NCBI RefSeq assembly: GCF_014851585.1
Contig: NZ_JACVAB010000011.1
Span: 1 to 61,279 of the forward strand
Length of the DNA: 61,279 nucleotides
Direction: 5' to 3'
Origin: Agrobacterium sp. AGB01
Lineage (GTDB): Bacteria > Pseudomonadota > Alphaproteobacteria > Rhizobiales > Rhizobiaceae
Shown here piece after piece: positions 43,126-51,633 of the stretch. The position numbers were made by a program, and so were the translations under genes. A model generated the notes under the pieces. The model ran no database searches. It saw nothing but the letters and a program-made list of their open reading frames with translations, and was not told the DNA's origin. How positions within the stretch are numbered: position 1 is the stretch's first letter; every line of letters starts with the position of its first letter.

Positions 43126-43468
43126 CCAAATTCAACCGCGCCGGACTTGCGACAACCTTTCCATACTCGCGATTTGCAGCCAGGGCTTTACGGTGCGTTG
43201 TACCGCTTATCGAAATATCGCGCGCATTGATCAGTGTCAGAAACCTTTCGACCTGGTCCTGAGCATCGTCCAAAAAATCTTTGGGAATTGGTTTATTCGA
43301 TCCGATCCGATCTTCAGTGTAAATCCGTGCCAGACTAACAACCGCTTCATAGGCCGTAAGCGACGAATACATGATCGGCTTATTGCTCATCTCGATCTTA
43401 GCCAAAAGATAGCCGCCATCGTCCTCACTGGCCAAAATTGAGATTATTGCTGAGGCATCCAGATACAT
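43031..43468 (-). CDS. vapC: VapC-type PIN-domain toxin, copy B
   Basis: A 145-residue PIN ribonuclease coupled to vapB by TAATG. It begins MYLDASAIISIL with the first catalytic aspartate at residue 4 and contains AYEAVVSLARI and GDCFVYAMAKEYR. The C-terminal part from about residue 96 on (REYGKVVASPARLN...) is nearly identical to copy A; the first 95 residues differ clearly. The gene is intact. Confidence 0.92.
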   Translation of the reverse strand: MYLDASAIISILASEDDGGYLLAKIEMSNKPIMYSSLTAYEAVVSLARIYTEDRIGSNKPIPKDFLDDAQDQVERFLTLINARDISISGTTHRKALAANREYGKVVASPARLNLGDCFVYAMAKEYRLPLLFKGDDFTKTDIERA

Positions 43469-43716
43469 TAATCTTCCCACAATTCGTCAGAGATTTTCTT
43501 CAAATCAATTGGCCTCGGGTTTGGGCCGCGTTGCGCCGCTACAGCATCCTGCAGTTCTCGAACGCGCTCACGCAACGGCACAGTTTCCTGCGCACGCTTC
43601 AATGCGTCCTGCAGTGCGTGGCGAACAGCATCGGTTTTGCTCTTTGCATTCGTAGCCTTCATAACCGCTACTGCCAGTTCATAAACGGCTTCGTCTTTGA
43701 TGTAGAGTTGTCCCAT
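43468..43716 (-). CDS. vapB: VapB-type antitoxin, copy B
   Basis: Eighty-two residues with the ribbon-helix-helix N-terminus (GQLYIKDEAVYELAVAVMK, SKTDAVRHALQDALKRA), the shared middle block ETVPLRERV and a distinct C-terminal tail (PRPIDLKKISDELWED) that should confer specificity for its own toxin. The ATG at 43716 follows TTAGAGG; the 17-codon longer frame would cover the operator. The palindrome upstream differs from that of copy A. Confidence 0.92.
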   Translation of the reverse strand: MGQLYIKDEAVYELAVAVMKATNAKSKTDAVRHALQDALKRAQETVPLRERVRELQDAVAAQRGPNPRPIDLKKISDELWED

Positions 43717-43734
43717 CTCAAAACCTCTAACATT

Positions 43735-43765
43735 GGATATCCTTTCTTGTATCATAAGGATATCC
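43735..43765. promoter_or_regulatory. Palindromic operator of vapBC copy B
   Basis: GGATATCCTT at 43735-43744 and AAGGATATCC at 43756-43765 form a perfect 10-base inverted repeat with an 11-base spacer, 18 bases before vapB. Its sequence differs from the copy A operator, sharing only GGATAT. Confidence 0.8.
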
Positions 43766-43783
43766 ATTCGGCAACTAACAAGC

Positions 43784-43925
43784 CTAAAACAGCCGGATTT
43801 GTCCCATTATTTCAACCGTATAATCACGCTTTGGTAGCTCTTCCAAATCCAAAACCGGGGTAGGCACTGGCGCTGCGTCAGACGATAAAAACGCTTTTAT
43901 CTGTTCGATTTGACCGGCGATTTTG
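43784..43925 (-). pseudogene. 3' fragment of the N-6 DNA methylase gene, copy B
   Basis: About 47 codons (IAGQIEQIKAFLSSDAAPVP, then DLEELPKRDYTVEIMGQIRLF split across the end) correspond to the C-terminus of the methylase at 6700-7470. Here the tail is in frame with the body, unlike copy A, which lacks 8 bases. Homology stops at about 43925 and the catalytic part is gone, so this copy is truncated by a junction with the Xre/RES region. Confidence 0.8.
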
Positions 43926-44157
43926 ACGTAACGGAGTGTGGATTTCCTACTAACGTTGCATATAATGTGGAACCAACATGCCTGCATTGCAAAATATAAC
44001 AACTTTAGAAGTTGTGACGGCGACGCGCTTGTCCGTAATCAAATTTGGCAAAAGCCCAGTTTCTCCCGCGCCAAAAATAATAGAAATCTTTAAAGCCACG
44101 ATTTTATTGACGCTATATACTGTCTATATACGCGGCATTCTTGAATGGAGCCTCACC

Positions 44158-44507
44158 GTGGACCTCGCCCAATATTCAGATAATGGATTATTTGCCCCAG
44201 GTAAGATAGCTCACATGCTGCGAACGACGAGCGAAGAAATTGGTCGCTGTGCAGGCCTCGGCAAAGATGCAATCCAACGCAAGGACCGTATTAGCTCTGA
44301 CAAAACCCAACGACGCCTACGTGAGATGATGGAGGTCGTTAACAAGGTCGAGTCTCCCTTCGGTTCAGCGCTGATGGCCTATGCCTGGTATCGCTCAGAG
44401 CCGCTTTCGGGTTTTCGGGCCAAACGGCAATGCAGCTGGTCCGTAGCGGTCGCGCAGAGGAAGTTCTGGATTACATCGACGCGGTGGACGCCGGCATTCA
44501 CGCGTAG
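44158..44507 (+). pseudogene. Xre/MbcA/ParS-type antitoxin gene with a frameshift
   Basis: Starts at a GTG after GGAGCCTCACC. It reads GLFAPGKIAHMLRTTSEEIG, KTQRRLREMMEVVNKVESPF and ALMAYAWYRSEPLSGF, then at the TTTT run 44412-44415 the frame loses one base and continues GQTAMQLVRSGRAEEVLDYI-DAVDAGIHA to a TAG at 44505. This is the DUF2384 (Xre-MbcA-ParS) antitoxin whose C-terminal helix enters the RES toxin active site; that is the part lost from the present frame. Two TATATAC direct repeats at 44115-44132 may belong to the operator. Confidence 0.8.
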
Positions 44508-44515
44508 CTGTGCGA

Positions 44516-44998
44516 ATGAATTATCGTGCGCTTAATCCGATCTATGCGCGTGCGCCTTTGTCCGGACGTGGCGCCGAACTTTATGGCGGTCGATTCAATG
44601 CAGGAGGAACTCCGGCCTTCTACACGTCACTGACAATTATGACGGCACTCAAAGAGGCCAATCAGGTCGGTTCGCTGCAACCGACAACATTGGCCTCCTA
44701 CGAAGCAGATATTGAAAACGTATGTGACTGCCGAGACCAAACTGCCCTTCGGTCGCACGGGATGGATGCTGAAGCGCTAACCGATCCAACTTGGCGTGAT
44801 CAGATGAAGCTATCGGGTGAATTACGGACGCAATCTTTTGCACGCCAACTTGCTGCAAGTGGCTATTATGGGCTTATTGTTAAGAGCTTTGCACCAGCGT
44901 CGACTAATGAGGACCTTAATTTCGTCCTTTGGAAATGGGGAAGTTTGGCTCCCTGCCGCCTTGTACTCGTCGACGACGACAACCGACTATCGAAATAG
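44516..44998 (+). CDS. RES-domain toxin
   Basis: About 160 residues of the RES family, toxins that degrade NAD+ when free of their Xre-type antitoxin. The name motif R-G-x(n)-E-x(n)-S is seen as YRALNPIYARAPLSGRGAEL with YGGRFNAGGTPAFYTS; TALKEANQVG, LAASGYYGLIVKSFAP, and NFVLWKWGSLAPCRLVLVDDD follow. The gene is intact. The ATG at 44516 (or GTG at 44510) is directly behind the antitoxin stop, so it depends on translational coupling with the frameshifted upstream gene. Confidence 0.88.
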   Translation: MNYRALNPIYARAPLSGRGAELYGGRFNAGGTPAFYTSLTIMTALKEANQVGSLQPTTLASYEADIENVCDCRDQTALRSHGMDAEALTDPTWRDQMKLSGELRTQSFARQLAASGYYGLIVKSFAPASTNEDLNFVLWKWGSLAPCRLVLVDDDNRLSK

Positions 44999-45108
44999 GA
45001 TACCCGTGCGCTGGCTAAACTAGCTGTAGCCTCCGATCTTTGGTGGATAAGATTTGAGCTGAAATCTAAGTGTAAAGCCGATTTTGTTAACCCTAAAAAA
45101 GGCTGACA

Positions 45109-45216
45109 ATGTCGAAAATTACCGTAGCAGACGGCTGGCAGAGAGTCGGTGATGAGGGAATTACAGAGCCATCTGGACTGGCAGCTTGTCTTAAGAGGCG
45201 CTTTGACGCGCAATAA
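45109..45216 (+). CDS. Possible 35-residue peptide
   Basis: ATG at 45109 follows AAAAAAGGCTGAC and opens a short frame (MSKITVADGWQRVGDE, then EPSGLAACLKRRFDAQ). The composition is protein-like but no family is recognised, and it may be chance. Nothing else is seen in 44999-45330. Confidence 0.25.
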   Translation: MSKITVADGWQRVGDEGITEPSGLAACLKRRFDAQ

Positions 45217-45330
45217 GCGCCGAAAATTTGCGACTTGGCGGACGAGAAAAGGCTCATATTTCAGCAGCCTTGAATTCGCCGAATTTTAAGTCAGTGTATA
45301 AGGAATACATTCCTTTTCCGGAGATTGGCC

Positions 45331-46650
45331 ATGGCGCTTGGCGCATCGCATCGCTTGCAGGAAAGCCTGGAGGCGGTCGAAACGATGACACGCTTCGCAC
45401 TCGCCGTTCTCGCACTTGCTTCGGGCGTGTACACTTATCTGGGTGTTCGTAGTCTTCTGGACGGTTCGCCGACGGCGGTATTCTTCGCCGCCATCATCTA
45501 TTCCGCCTCCGTATCCGTCGGCATCTATGCCTTTTGGTCGTACATGGCACGTTTCTATCCGCACATCACCGGCCGTTCGAGCCGCACAGCTATGCTTGCG
45601 GTGATGGCTATGGGCTGCGTCATGATTTTGGCTATGTCAAGCTGGTTGAACGCCGCTGCTCTCGCAGGATCGGCGGCGCTTGAACAGCACCTTGCGGAAA
45701 CGGTTGAGGACTACACCGGAGATCTGGACCAAGCGCATCAGAATGCGCTTGCAGCTCAGAGCCTGTTGCCGGACATCCAACGCGCCAAGGAGCGCTTCTC
45801 CCAGCTTGCTGAATCCGAACGGCAGTCGGGCGCACTGACCGGGACCACAGGCTCTGGCAGCGTCGTTTCGCTTCTGTCACAAATGTCGTCGCAAATGAAC
45901 GAGCTGGAAAACGGGATCAATGCATCGCGTGAGCAGGTGACCACTCTGTTTAATGAAGGGCAAAAACGGCTCGAGACGATGCGTGGTCTGGTCTCTGCTC
46001 CGGGCGTCGTCGAACCACGGGCCGACAAATTCTCATCAGAAGTCGTGGCCCTCACCGGTGTCATCGCTTCGCTGGGCCAAACTTCGATTGCGCCCTCCAT
46101 CCGCCGGGCAGCCGACGACCTTTCCCTTGGCTTCATCGCTCCGATTCCAGACGGTGGCGTACAGGATCTGATCAGCCGTCAGGACCGTGTGATGGAGACG
46201 ATCCGAACCTCTGTTGCGGCTCAATCCAAGGTGCTGTCGGAAGCCGCCGACGAGATCCTTTCGCGTGCTCCCGTGGCCGATCGGCGTTTCGTGCCGCTCT
46301 CATCGGCGGAAGCCGTTCTGCGGTATGCCTCGGATTTCATTCCCGCATGGGCAGGGGCCATTTCCATCGATCTGTTACCGGGGGTCATGGTGTTCATTCT
46401 GGCGGTGGTAAATGGCGCAATTCGTAGACAGGATGAGACGATGCCGCTTGCCGAACGTATTACGGTGTCTGAGATGATGCAGACAATGGAAATGCAGAAA
46501 GCCATCGCGGCCGGATCCATGTCGGCTAGTGAAGTGAAGGCAACAGAGGAAGCTATTGCGGAAACTGAAGGTAGCGCGGAAGATACGGAGGTTAACAACA
46601 TCACCAGTCTCGGCGTCAACAAAACGCCGCGTAAAGGTCCGGCGACATGA
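45331..46650 (+). CDS. Membrane protein with a large coiled-coil periplasmic or cytoplasmic loop
   Basis: A 439-residue protein with three N-terminal membrane helices (about residues 23-40, 48-69, 84-104), a helical region of about 230 residues rich in Gln, Ser and Ala (LSQMSSQMNELENGINASRE; LGQTSIAPSIRRAADDLSLG), one further membrane segment around 342-367 (IDLLPGVMVFILAVVNGAI) and a polar tail. GGAG lies seven bases before the ATG. The family is unknown to me; the layout suggests a scaffold or sensor. The next gene starts within its stop (ATGA), so the two products probably act together. Confidence 0.75.
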   Translation: MALGASHRLQESLEAVETMTRFALAVLALASGVYTYLGVRSLLDGSPTAVFFAAIIYSASVSVGIYAFWSYMARFYPHITGRSSRTAMLAVMAMGCVMILAMSSWLNAAALAGSAALEQHLAETVEDYTGDLDQAHQNALAAQSLLPDIQRAKERFSQLAESERQSGALTGTTGSGSVVSLLSQMSSQMNELENGINASREQVTTLFNEGQKRLETMRGLVSAPGVVEPRADKFSSEVVALTGVIASLGQTSIAPSIRRAADDLSLGFIAPIPDGGVQDLISRQDRVMETIRTSVAAQSKVLSEAADEILSRAPVADRRFVPLSSAEAVLRYASDFIPAWAGAISIDLLPGVMVFILAVVNGAIRRQDETMPLAERITVSEMMQTMEMQKAIAAGSMSASEVKATEEAIAETEGSAEDTEVNNITSLGVNKTPRKGPAT

Positions 46651-47435
46651 AACCAGCATCTGCGCTCAAGGCCGTACTCAGCATCGATGATGGTGTATTG
46701 ATGCGCGGTGCCTTCTACGTCCTGCTCGCGGCATCATTGGCCTTTTTGGTGGTCGACATCCGGGAGATCAACACAGCCGAAGCGGCGCGACCCGCTTTTG
46801 ATACAATGCCGGACCTACCAACCCTTCTCCCGCCGACGACCGCGCCAGGTGCCCAAGGCGCACCACTTGTCCAACCCTCTAGCCCCGAGGAAGTCTTGCG
46901 CAAGCCGATGACGTTTAATCTAGTCTCAGGCGGCGTGCTTCTTGCCGAGGGCACCATCGACCCCGGTGCTGCTGGCCGTTTTGCCAATGAGATCGAGGCT
47001 CGTGGAGAGTATATCAGATCGGTATCTTTGAACTCACCAGGAGGTGCGGTGGAAGACGCTATTGCGATGTCCAAGCTGATACGGGAGAAGAATATCGCCA
47101 CAAAGGTTATAGAGAAGGCGCTCTGCGCCTCCTCATGTCCAATAGTCTTTGCTGGTGGCGTGACAAGATCGGCAGAGAGGGATGCCATAGTGGGCGTGCA
47201 TCAGGTGTTCAATGGTAACATCGAGCGCCCGTCGCCGGAGCAGGCGATGTCTAGTGCTCAGGCAGCCACGGCGCGTATAGCGCGACATCTTGAGGAAATG
47301 GATATCGGTGCTGGTTTGTGGATCCACGCGCTCGAAACCCCGCCGAACCAGCTCTATTATCTCACCCCCGCTGAGATGGCGGAATACCGCCTGACGACCG
47401 ACGCAATCGCTGCAAGTGAACCAAACGCTGGATGA
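46647..47435 (+). CDS. Membrane-anchored ClpP-like serine protease (COG3904 type)
   Basis: A 262-residue protein with one N-terminal membrane anchor (GAFYVLLAASLAFLVVDI), a proline-rich linker, and a ClpP/crotonase-fold domain: LLAEGTIDPGAAGRFANEIE, VSLNSPGGAVEDAIAMSKLI, KALCASSCPIVFAGG and IVGVHQVFNG. The serine in ASSCP is at the position of the nucleophile and the histidine in GVHQ can complete the site; the oxyanion GG is in NSPGG. The active site would face the periplasm. Overlap by ATGA with the coiled-coil membrane protein suggests a two-component complex; the substrate is unknown. Confidence 0.82.
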   Translation: MKPASALKAVLSIDDGVLMRGAFYVLLAASLAFLVVDIREINTAEAARPAFDTMPDLPTLLPPTTAPGAQGAPLVQPSSPEEVLRKPMTFNLVSGGVLLAEGTIDPGAAGRFANEIEARGEYIRSVSLNSPGGAVEDAIAMSKLIREKNIATKVIEKALCASSCPIVFAGGVTRSAERDAIVGVHQVFNGNIERPSPEQAMSSAQAATARIARHLEEMDIGAGLWIHALETPPNQLYYLTPAEMAEYRLTTDAIAASEPNAG

Positions 47436-47665
47436 CGCTTTACCGGACTTGTCCAAACACGGTGGGCGAGATGCAATACCGGGACTGTTTTCATCAAACA
47501 TGGCACATCAGCCGTTAGCTTGTTAGACGATGACCGCCATCGATTTGTGGCGTGTTTTTCTGCTAGCGCACGACCCCCTTAGACTCCGTTGATCATTTCT
47601 GACAATTGACAATTCTGATCCATATTGTGTGTGATCCGTCGACCAAACAATTGATGGAGAGCGTT

Positions 47666-48370
47666 ATGACCAAGATAGCAACCGAGCCCGTCGAGATAGC
47701 TGCAAAATGTCTCGCATGTCATATCAGATATTCCGGAATTTGCGCAGTCATGTCCGTTGAAGAATTGAGCGAGGTCGGGCGGAGAACAATCCGGCGAACG
47801 TTCAAGGCAGGCACTCCGATCTTCTTTGAGGGCGACAACGTACGAGCCAAGAACATTGTGAAGGGCGTGGTCCACCTGTCGAAGGGACTATCAGATGGTC
47901 GCCAACAAATTGTTGGGCTGCAGTTTTCGTCTGCACTATTGCCCGCTAGGATCAGTCAAGTGACAGCTCAAGCTGCCACCGACAGCGAATTATGTGCCAT
48001 TCCGAATGCATTGCTTAATGACATCTTGGGCCGTAATCCCAAGGTAGAAGATGCGATGTACAAACAAACGTTGGATGAGCTTGATCAGGCCAGGCATTGG
48101 ATGTTGTCAGTCGGACGCAAAACAGCCTTTGAAAAGGTCGCGAGTCTTATTCTGATGTTTGTCACGAAGGCGAGTTCCACCTCAGGCGGTGGTTATAAAT
48201 GTGACCTTCCCCTCACTCGAGCTGAAATTGCTGACTTTCTGGGACTGACGGTTGAGACTGTGAGCCGCAACATGACGAAGTTGAGAGCAAGTGGCATCAT
48301 TCAACTCGACAACGGAAGAACCGTTGCAGTCAACAGCCTTTCACTCTTGAAAAAGGCTTCGGGCGATTAG
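47666..48370 (+). CDS. fnrN: FNR-type oxygen-sensing transcription regulator
   Basis: A 234-residue Crp/Fnr regulator. Cysteines 15, 18 and 26 (CLACHIRYSGIC) and 110 (SELCAIP) match the four ligands of the FNR [4Fe-4S] cluster, so it should dimerise and bind DNA only without oxygen. The effector fold follows, and the C-terminal helix-turn-helix is RAEIADFLGLTVETVSRNMTKL with the E-x2-S-R that reads TTGAT half sites. The ATG at 47666 lies six bases after GGAG; an in-frame ATG at 47654 is an alternative. Targets in this window are not obvious. Confidence 0.93.
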   Translation: MTKIATEPVEIAAKCLACHIRYSGICAVMSVEELSEVGRRTIRRTFKAGTPIFFEGDNVRAKNIVKGVVHLSKGLSDGRQQIVGLQFSSALLPARISQVTAQAATDSELCAIPNALLNDILGRNPKVEDAMYKQTLDELDQARHWMLSVGRKTAFEKVASLILMFVTKASSTSGGGYKCDLPLTRAEIADFLGLTVETVSRNMTKLRASGIIQLDNGRTVAVNSLSLLKKASGD

Positions 48371-48679
48371 TGTCGGAAGTGCAATCATGCCATTTGACGA
48401 AAATCTGGGCGATTAGCTGCCAAGGAAACATCGAGGCGTCAGCGCTTATATTACACTAAACTAAAGCGCTCTGAACAATGCGCGAACCAAGCTCGAACAT
48501 TCTATCACCAGTTGCCAGGTGAAACGTTTAAGCAGTCAACAGTCAAGTATGCATCGACTTGAGAATTCTCAGTCTCGTTGACTGACCGGGCTTTTATAGC
48601 CCACTGGCAACGGGGCCGCGATAACTGAGGCGTATTTAACAGAGAGCTTTTTGGAAAGTCTCTTGTCCTGAGACGCAAG
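48371..48679. other. Intergenic region between convergent fnr and Nudix genes
   Basis: No gene seen in 309 bases. GGGCT at 48588-48592 and AGCCC at 48598-48602 form a short hairpin that could end either transcript. Confidence 0.35.
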
Positions 48680-49138
48680 TCACTCAAGTGCATTGAGGGA
48701 TGATAGCAACTGCCGAAGCTGGGGCTCATCGACAAGTGGTGCCGCAACCGATGGCCTAAACCACGCCTTCTGTCGCTGTTCAGTTTCCTTGAACTTTGCG
48801 GAGTCCTTAGTCACTCTGAGCAAATGAACAGAAACCTGTAGTTCCCTGTCTCCGTCTTTAAGGTACGAATAAAATCCGATCGGCCTCTTTCGTACCTTCC
48901 CCTGAACTCCGGATTCTTCGAAAGCTTCGCGTTGCGCGGCGAGATATGGTGCTTCCTTCCGCTCTATATTTCCTTTGGGTAAAATCCACCGGCCAGTGTC
49001 TCGGCTTGTCACCAGAAGTAATTCAAGCTCGCCATGTGGTGAAAACCGGCAACATGCTGCTGCTGCCTGCTGACACGGTCTACCGTGTGCTTTCAAGCTA
49101 TGACCTAAGAGTCGATCAATGTGCCTGCGAAAGTTCAT
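48680..49138 (-). CDS. Nudix hydrolase
   Basis: A 152-residue Nudix protein that hydrolyses a nucleoside diphosphate linked to another moiety. The Nudix box is G-N-I-E-R-K-E-A-P-Y-L-A-A-Q-R-E-A-F-E-E-S-G-V, with the metal-binding R-E-x2-E-E intact, after WILPKG. The remainder (GFYSYLKDGDRELQVSVHLL) resembles the DIPP-like/MutT2 diphosphoinositol and Ap4A hydrolases of alphaproteobacteria. The substrate is not certain. It is a single gene. Confidence 0.9.
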   Translation of the reverse strand: MNFRRHIDRLLGHSLKAHGRPCQQAAAACCRFSPHGELELLLVTSRDTGRWILPKGNIERKEAPYLAAQREAFEESGVQGKVRKRPIGFYSYLKDGDRELQVSVHLLRVTKDSAKFKETEQRQKAWFRPSVAAPLVDEPQLRQLLSSLNALE

Positions 49139-49347
49139 GGCTTTCTCCCGAATCGAAGGGTATGCGCCAATTCTCTAAAATACAAAGTGTAAGTGTCGTT
49201 GCTGACCAATGAGTTAATGTCAGGCCAATGCCTTGGCTTGTGAAAGACTCCGAAATCTAACGACCGACATTTCTCGTGCGTTTGTTTGGGATCGAATTAT
49301 GGATCGGATGTTTCGAACCAGTGCTTCGGCTGGCGCCAACCAACCAG

Positions 49348-49626
49348 CTAATCAATGTGCCCCACTACGCTGCGACTTAGGGTGCTGGCGTCAGATAATG
49401 AGATTTCTCCGTTCAGAACGCCGATAATCTCAGGAACCGTCATCTCGCGCAGGACAACTTGATAGAGGGCCATCGGCGCCAATGGCCCAACATGTCCGGA
49501 AACGATTGACCTGATATCGGCACGTTGTTTTCGTGCTTCACTTCGGCATAGCTCCTCAGTCGCCGCATAGAACAACAACTCGTCAGTGCCAGGAATGATC
49601 TGATAAGCCCAAATCCGAGTTTCCAT
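49348..49626 (-). CDS. Hypothetical protein
   Basis: Ninety-two residues from an ATG at 49626. It reads METRIWAYQIIPGTDELLFY, ATEELCRSEARKQRADIRSI, ALYQVVLREMTVPEIIGVLN and ends SRSVVGHID. The composition and length look real and the frame is preferred over overlapping ones, but no family is recognised. No strong ribosome-binding site is visible. Confidence 0.5.
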   Translation of the reverse strand: METRIWAYQIIPGTDELLFYAATEELCRSEARKQRADIRSIVSGHVGPLAPMALYQVVLREMTVPEIIGVLNGEISLSDASTLSRSVVGHID

Positions 49627-50064
49627 CGTCCATTTCCACGTGATAGTTCGCCACGACTTATACGTGCATCTACAGCGCTATGGCAACGGACGACATGAGT
49701 TTTAAAACAAGCGGTTTGACGTAGACGTCATGAACACCGGCATGGGAGCAACAGGATTTTCTCAGGAGTTTGAGCCAGAGGACCACATGGCTACAAGCAA
49801 CAGTGGAAGGCTCTAATCCTGTTTTTTGCAAACGATAGGTATGCAATAAGGAAGAAACTACAAGTCCTGAAGAAATATTGTGCGTAACTTACAAATCGCT
49901 CCATAAAAGTAGATTGCGATAAAATTATACGCAATTACTACAACCCATTTCAACTGATGGTGGGCATATTGCTCTCAACAGCACGCGAATGACGAGCGTG
50001 GACTACCCGGCATGAAGCCACTTTCTAAACCCTATACTTCATCTATTCTTTTAGAGAGAACAAC
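49627..50064. other. AT-rich intergenic region before the flagellin remnant
   Basis: No gene in 438 bases. The right half is AT-rich, unlike the surroundings, and would contain the former flagellin promoter. Confidence 0.35.
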
Positions 50065-50815
50065 ATGCTTAGACTCTAAACCAACGCAGCTTCCCTCACT
50101 GCACAGCGAAATCTTGCCAGCACGAATAATAGCCTGAGAATCTCGTTTGAGCGCCTTTCGACGGGCCTACGCATTAACGAAATGGCACAGCTACCAGTCT
50201 CACCAGCAAAGGCCGGTAATTCTGCTGAAGCTGCTGCGAGCCAGGTGATCGCCAAGGCGCAGACCGAGGATGCCAATCTCAGCAACGCCCAGCTCGTACT
50301 CACAAAAATGTCTACGCTGGTACAACAGGCTGGCGACAGCGCAACAACCGCTACCGACCGCGATGCAATCGACCAGGAACTCTCCAGCCTGAAAGGCGAG
50401 TTGAAAAGTATTTCTGGTAGCACCAGCAGCGACGCATTGTCCAAGTCCTATGACGGCGGAAATGGCGCCTCCTACAGCTTGGTGGGTGCCGCCGGTTCGC
50501 GCGACATCAGCGTTTCTGCATCGACAACCGCTGAAGACTATGCCGGTATGCTGACGGCTCTGAACGGCGCGCGCGATGGCGTTTCTGCAGGCCAAGCCAG
50601 CAACAGTGTTACCATGACCACGGCGTTTAAAGACCAGACGGACAGTCTTGTAAACTCTGCAAAAAAGCTCTGGTCTGGATGTGCGTGAACTGACCCAGAA
50701 TGCGAGTGAAGTATTTTCGAGCGCTACTGCGGCTCGTGAAGCACTGTTTGCAAGCAGACTGCCCATCGGCAATGCCAATATGACGATCCTTCAGGCGGCG
50801 CTTCTGCGCGACTAA
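50065..50815 (+). pseudogene. Flagellin-like gene with an early stop and a frameshift
   Basis: After ATG-CTT-AGA-CTC there is a TAA at 50077, and the frame then continues TNAASLTAQRNLASTNNSLR and FERLSTGLRIN, which is the N-terminal D0/D1 helix of flagellin. The central part (QLVLTKMSTLVQQAGDSATT, then GGNGASYSLVGAAGS) includes a region like the DUF1522 insert of rhizobial flagellins. At the AAAAAA run 50661-50666 one extra base shifts the frame; the C-terminus then reads SSGLDVRELTQNASEVFSSA and ends in a helix to a TAA at 50813. Two lesions make this a pseudogene. No flagellar genes are nearby. Confidence 0.72.
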
Positions 50816-50881
50816 CCAGCCGCGAATTGCGAAATGAGAACGCGTGAGATATCTCTCACGCGTTCATTCGACGTTAATGGA

Positions 50882-51337
50882 TTATTTATCTTTAGCTGCT
50901 GGCTCAACCGGTCTGAGCTCTGTCATAGCACGCCGACTGCCATCCATTGCCATGGGATAACTACTGTGCTCGTGAATGATCTTCCACTGGCCGTCGCGCC
51001 GGCTCAGAACAACTGTCCTTCTGTTCCAGGCATCAACTGGTCCTTCGCCTTTCTTGACGCCCTTCATTTGGCTAAGGCCGAACACGACAGCCAAATCACC
51101 TTCTACGATGACTGTCGGGTTTTGAAGTTCGACGGATACGCCGTTTTCCCAGGTATCGAACCATTCCTCGAGACCGGCGATCCCGTCGTCTGCGGTCCCG
51201 ACCATTTGGAGCGGAGGAGGCAGATCGAATAAGACAACGTGTTCAGAAACTGGAGTAACAATGGCCCTGGCGTCGCCACGGGCATGTGCTGCGTCCTGAT
51301 CCTTGATAATCTTGAGAACATCGTTGGCGTCAGACAT
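50882..51337 (-). CDS. NTF2-like (SnoaL/YybH-type) protein
   Basis: A 151-residue protein of the nuclear-transport-factor-2 fold: a helical start (VLKIIKDQDAAHARGDARAI), FDLPPPLQMVGTADDGIAGL-EEWFDTW, then strands VIVEGDLAVVFGLSQMKG, NRRTVVLSRRDGQWKIIHEH ending with S-S-Y-P. The fold forms a small cavity and is used for many reactions or for binding; the ligand is unknown. AGGGAGGAACCAAC precedes the ATG. Confidence 0.85.
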   Translation of the reverse strand: MSDANDVLKIIKDQDAAHARGDARAIVTPVSEHVVLFDLPPPLQMVGTADDGIAGLEEWFDTWENGVSVELQNPTVIVEGDLAVVFGLSQMKGVKKGEGPVDAWNRRTVVLSRRDGQWKIIHEHSSYPMAMDGSRRAMTELRPVEPAAKDK

Positions 51338-51370
51338 GTTGGTTCCTCCCTATGTCCATTGAACTGAACG

Positions 51371-51616
51371 TCAGTTTACTCGTTCATAAAACGCATTCAA
51401 CGCCGCGACCTCGATACCCAGTTTCGTCAATGAGGCATGCACACTCATGTGATCTTCATCTTGAAGGAAAAACCAGTAATCAAAACCAAAATTGGTCTTC
51501 GAACCATCTGCCATGGGCACATCGCGGTGATATTTCCATCGAAAGGCATTTCCGCATTGTCGGCCTTCAGATCTACAGGCCGACCCTGTGATGCCATAAA
51601 GTGAACCGTGGCGCAC
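51371..51616 (-). pseudogene. C-terminal fragment of a DUF3833 lipoprotein
   Basis: The 81-codon frame reads GITGSACRSEGRQCGNAFRW-KYHRDVP, FGFDYWFFLQDEDHMSVHAS and TKLGIEVAALNAFYERV, which follows the end of DUF3833 proteins (G-x-A-x-G, GNAF-W-Y, D-W-x-Q-D, KFGI). The first half of the domain and the lipoprotein signal are missing, and the HEPN gene ends only 17 bases upstream. A GTG start is possible, but a truncated remnant is more likely. Confidence 0.5.
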
Positions 51617-51633
51617 TGGCAGTATCCGCGACG

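Noticed and set aside
47584..47660. Possible FNR box upstream of the fnr gene
   Set aside because: TTGAT and GATCC-like pieces are present but no TTGAT-N4-ATCAA with correct spacing could be found.
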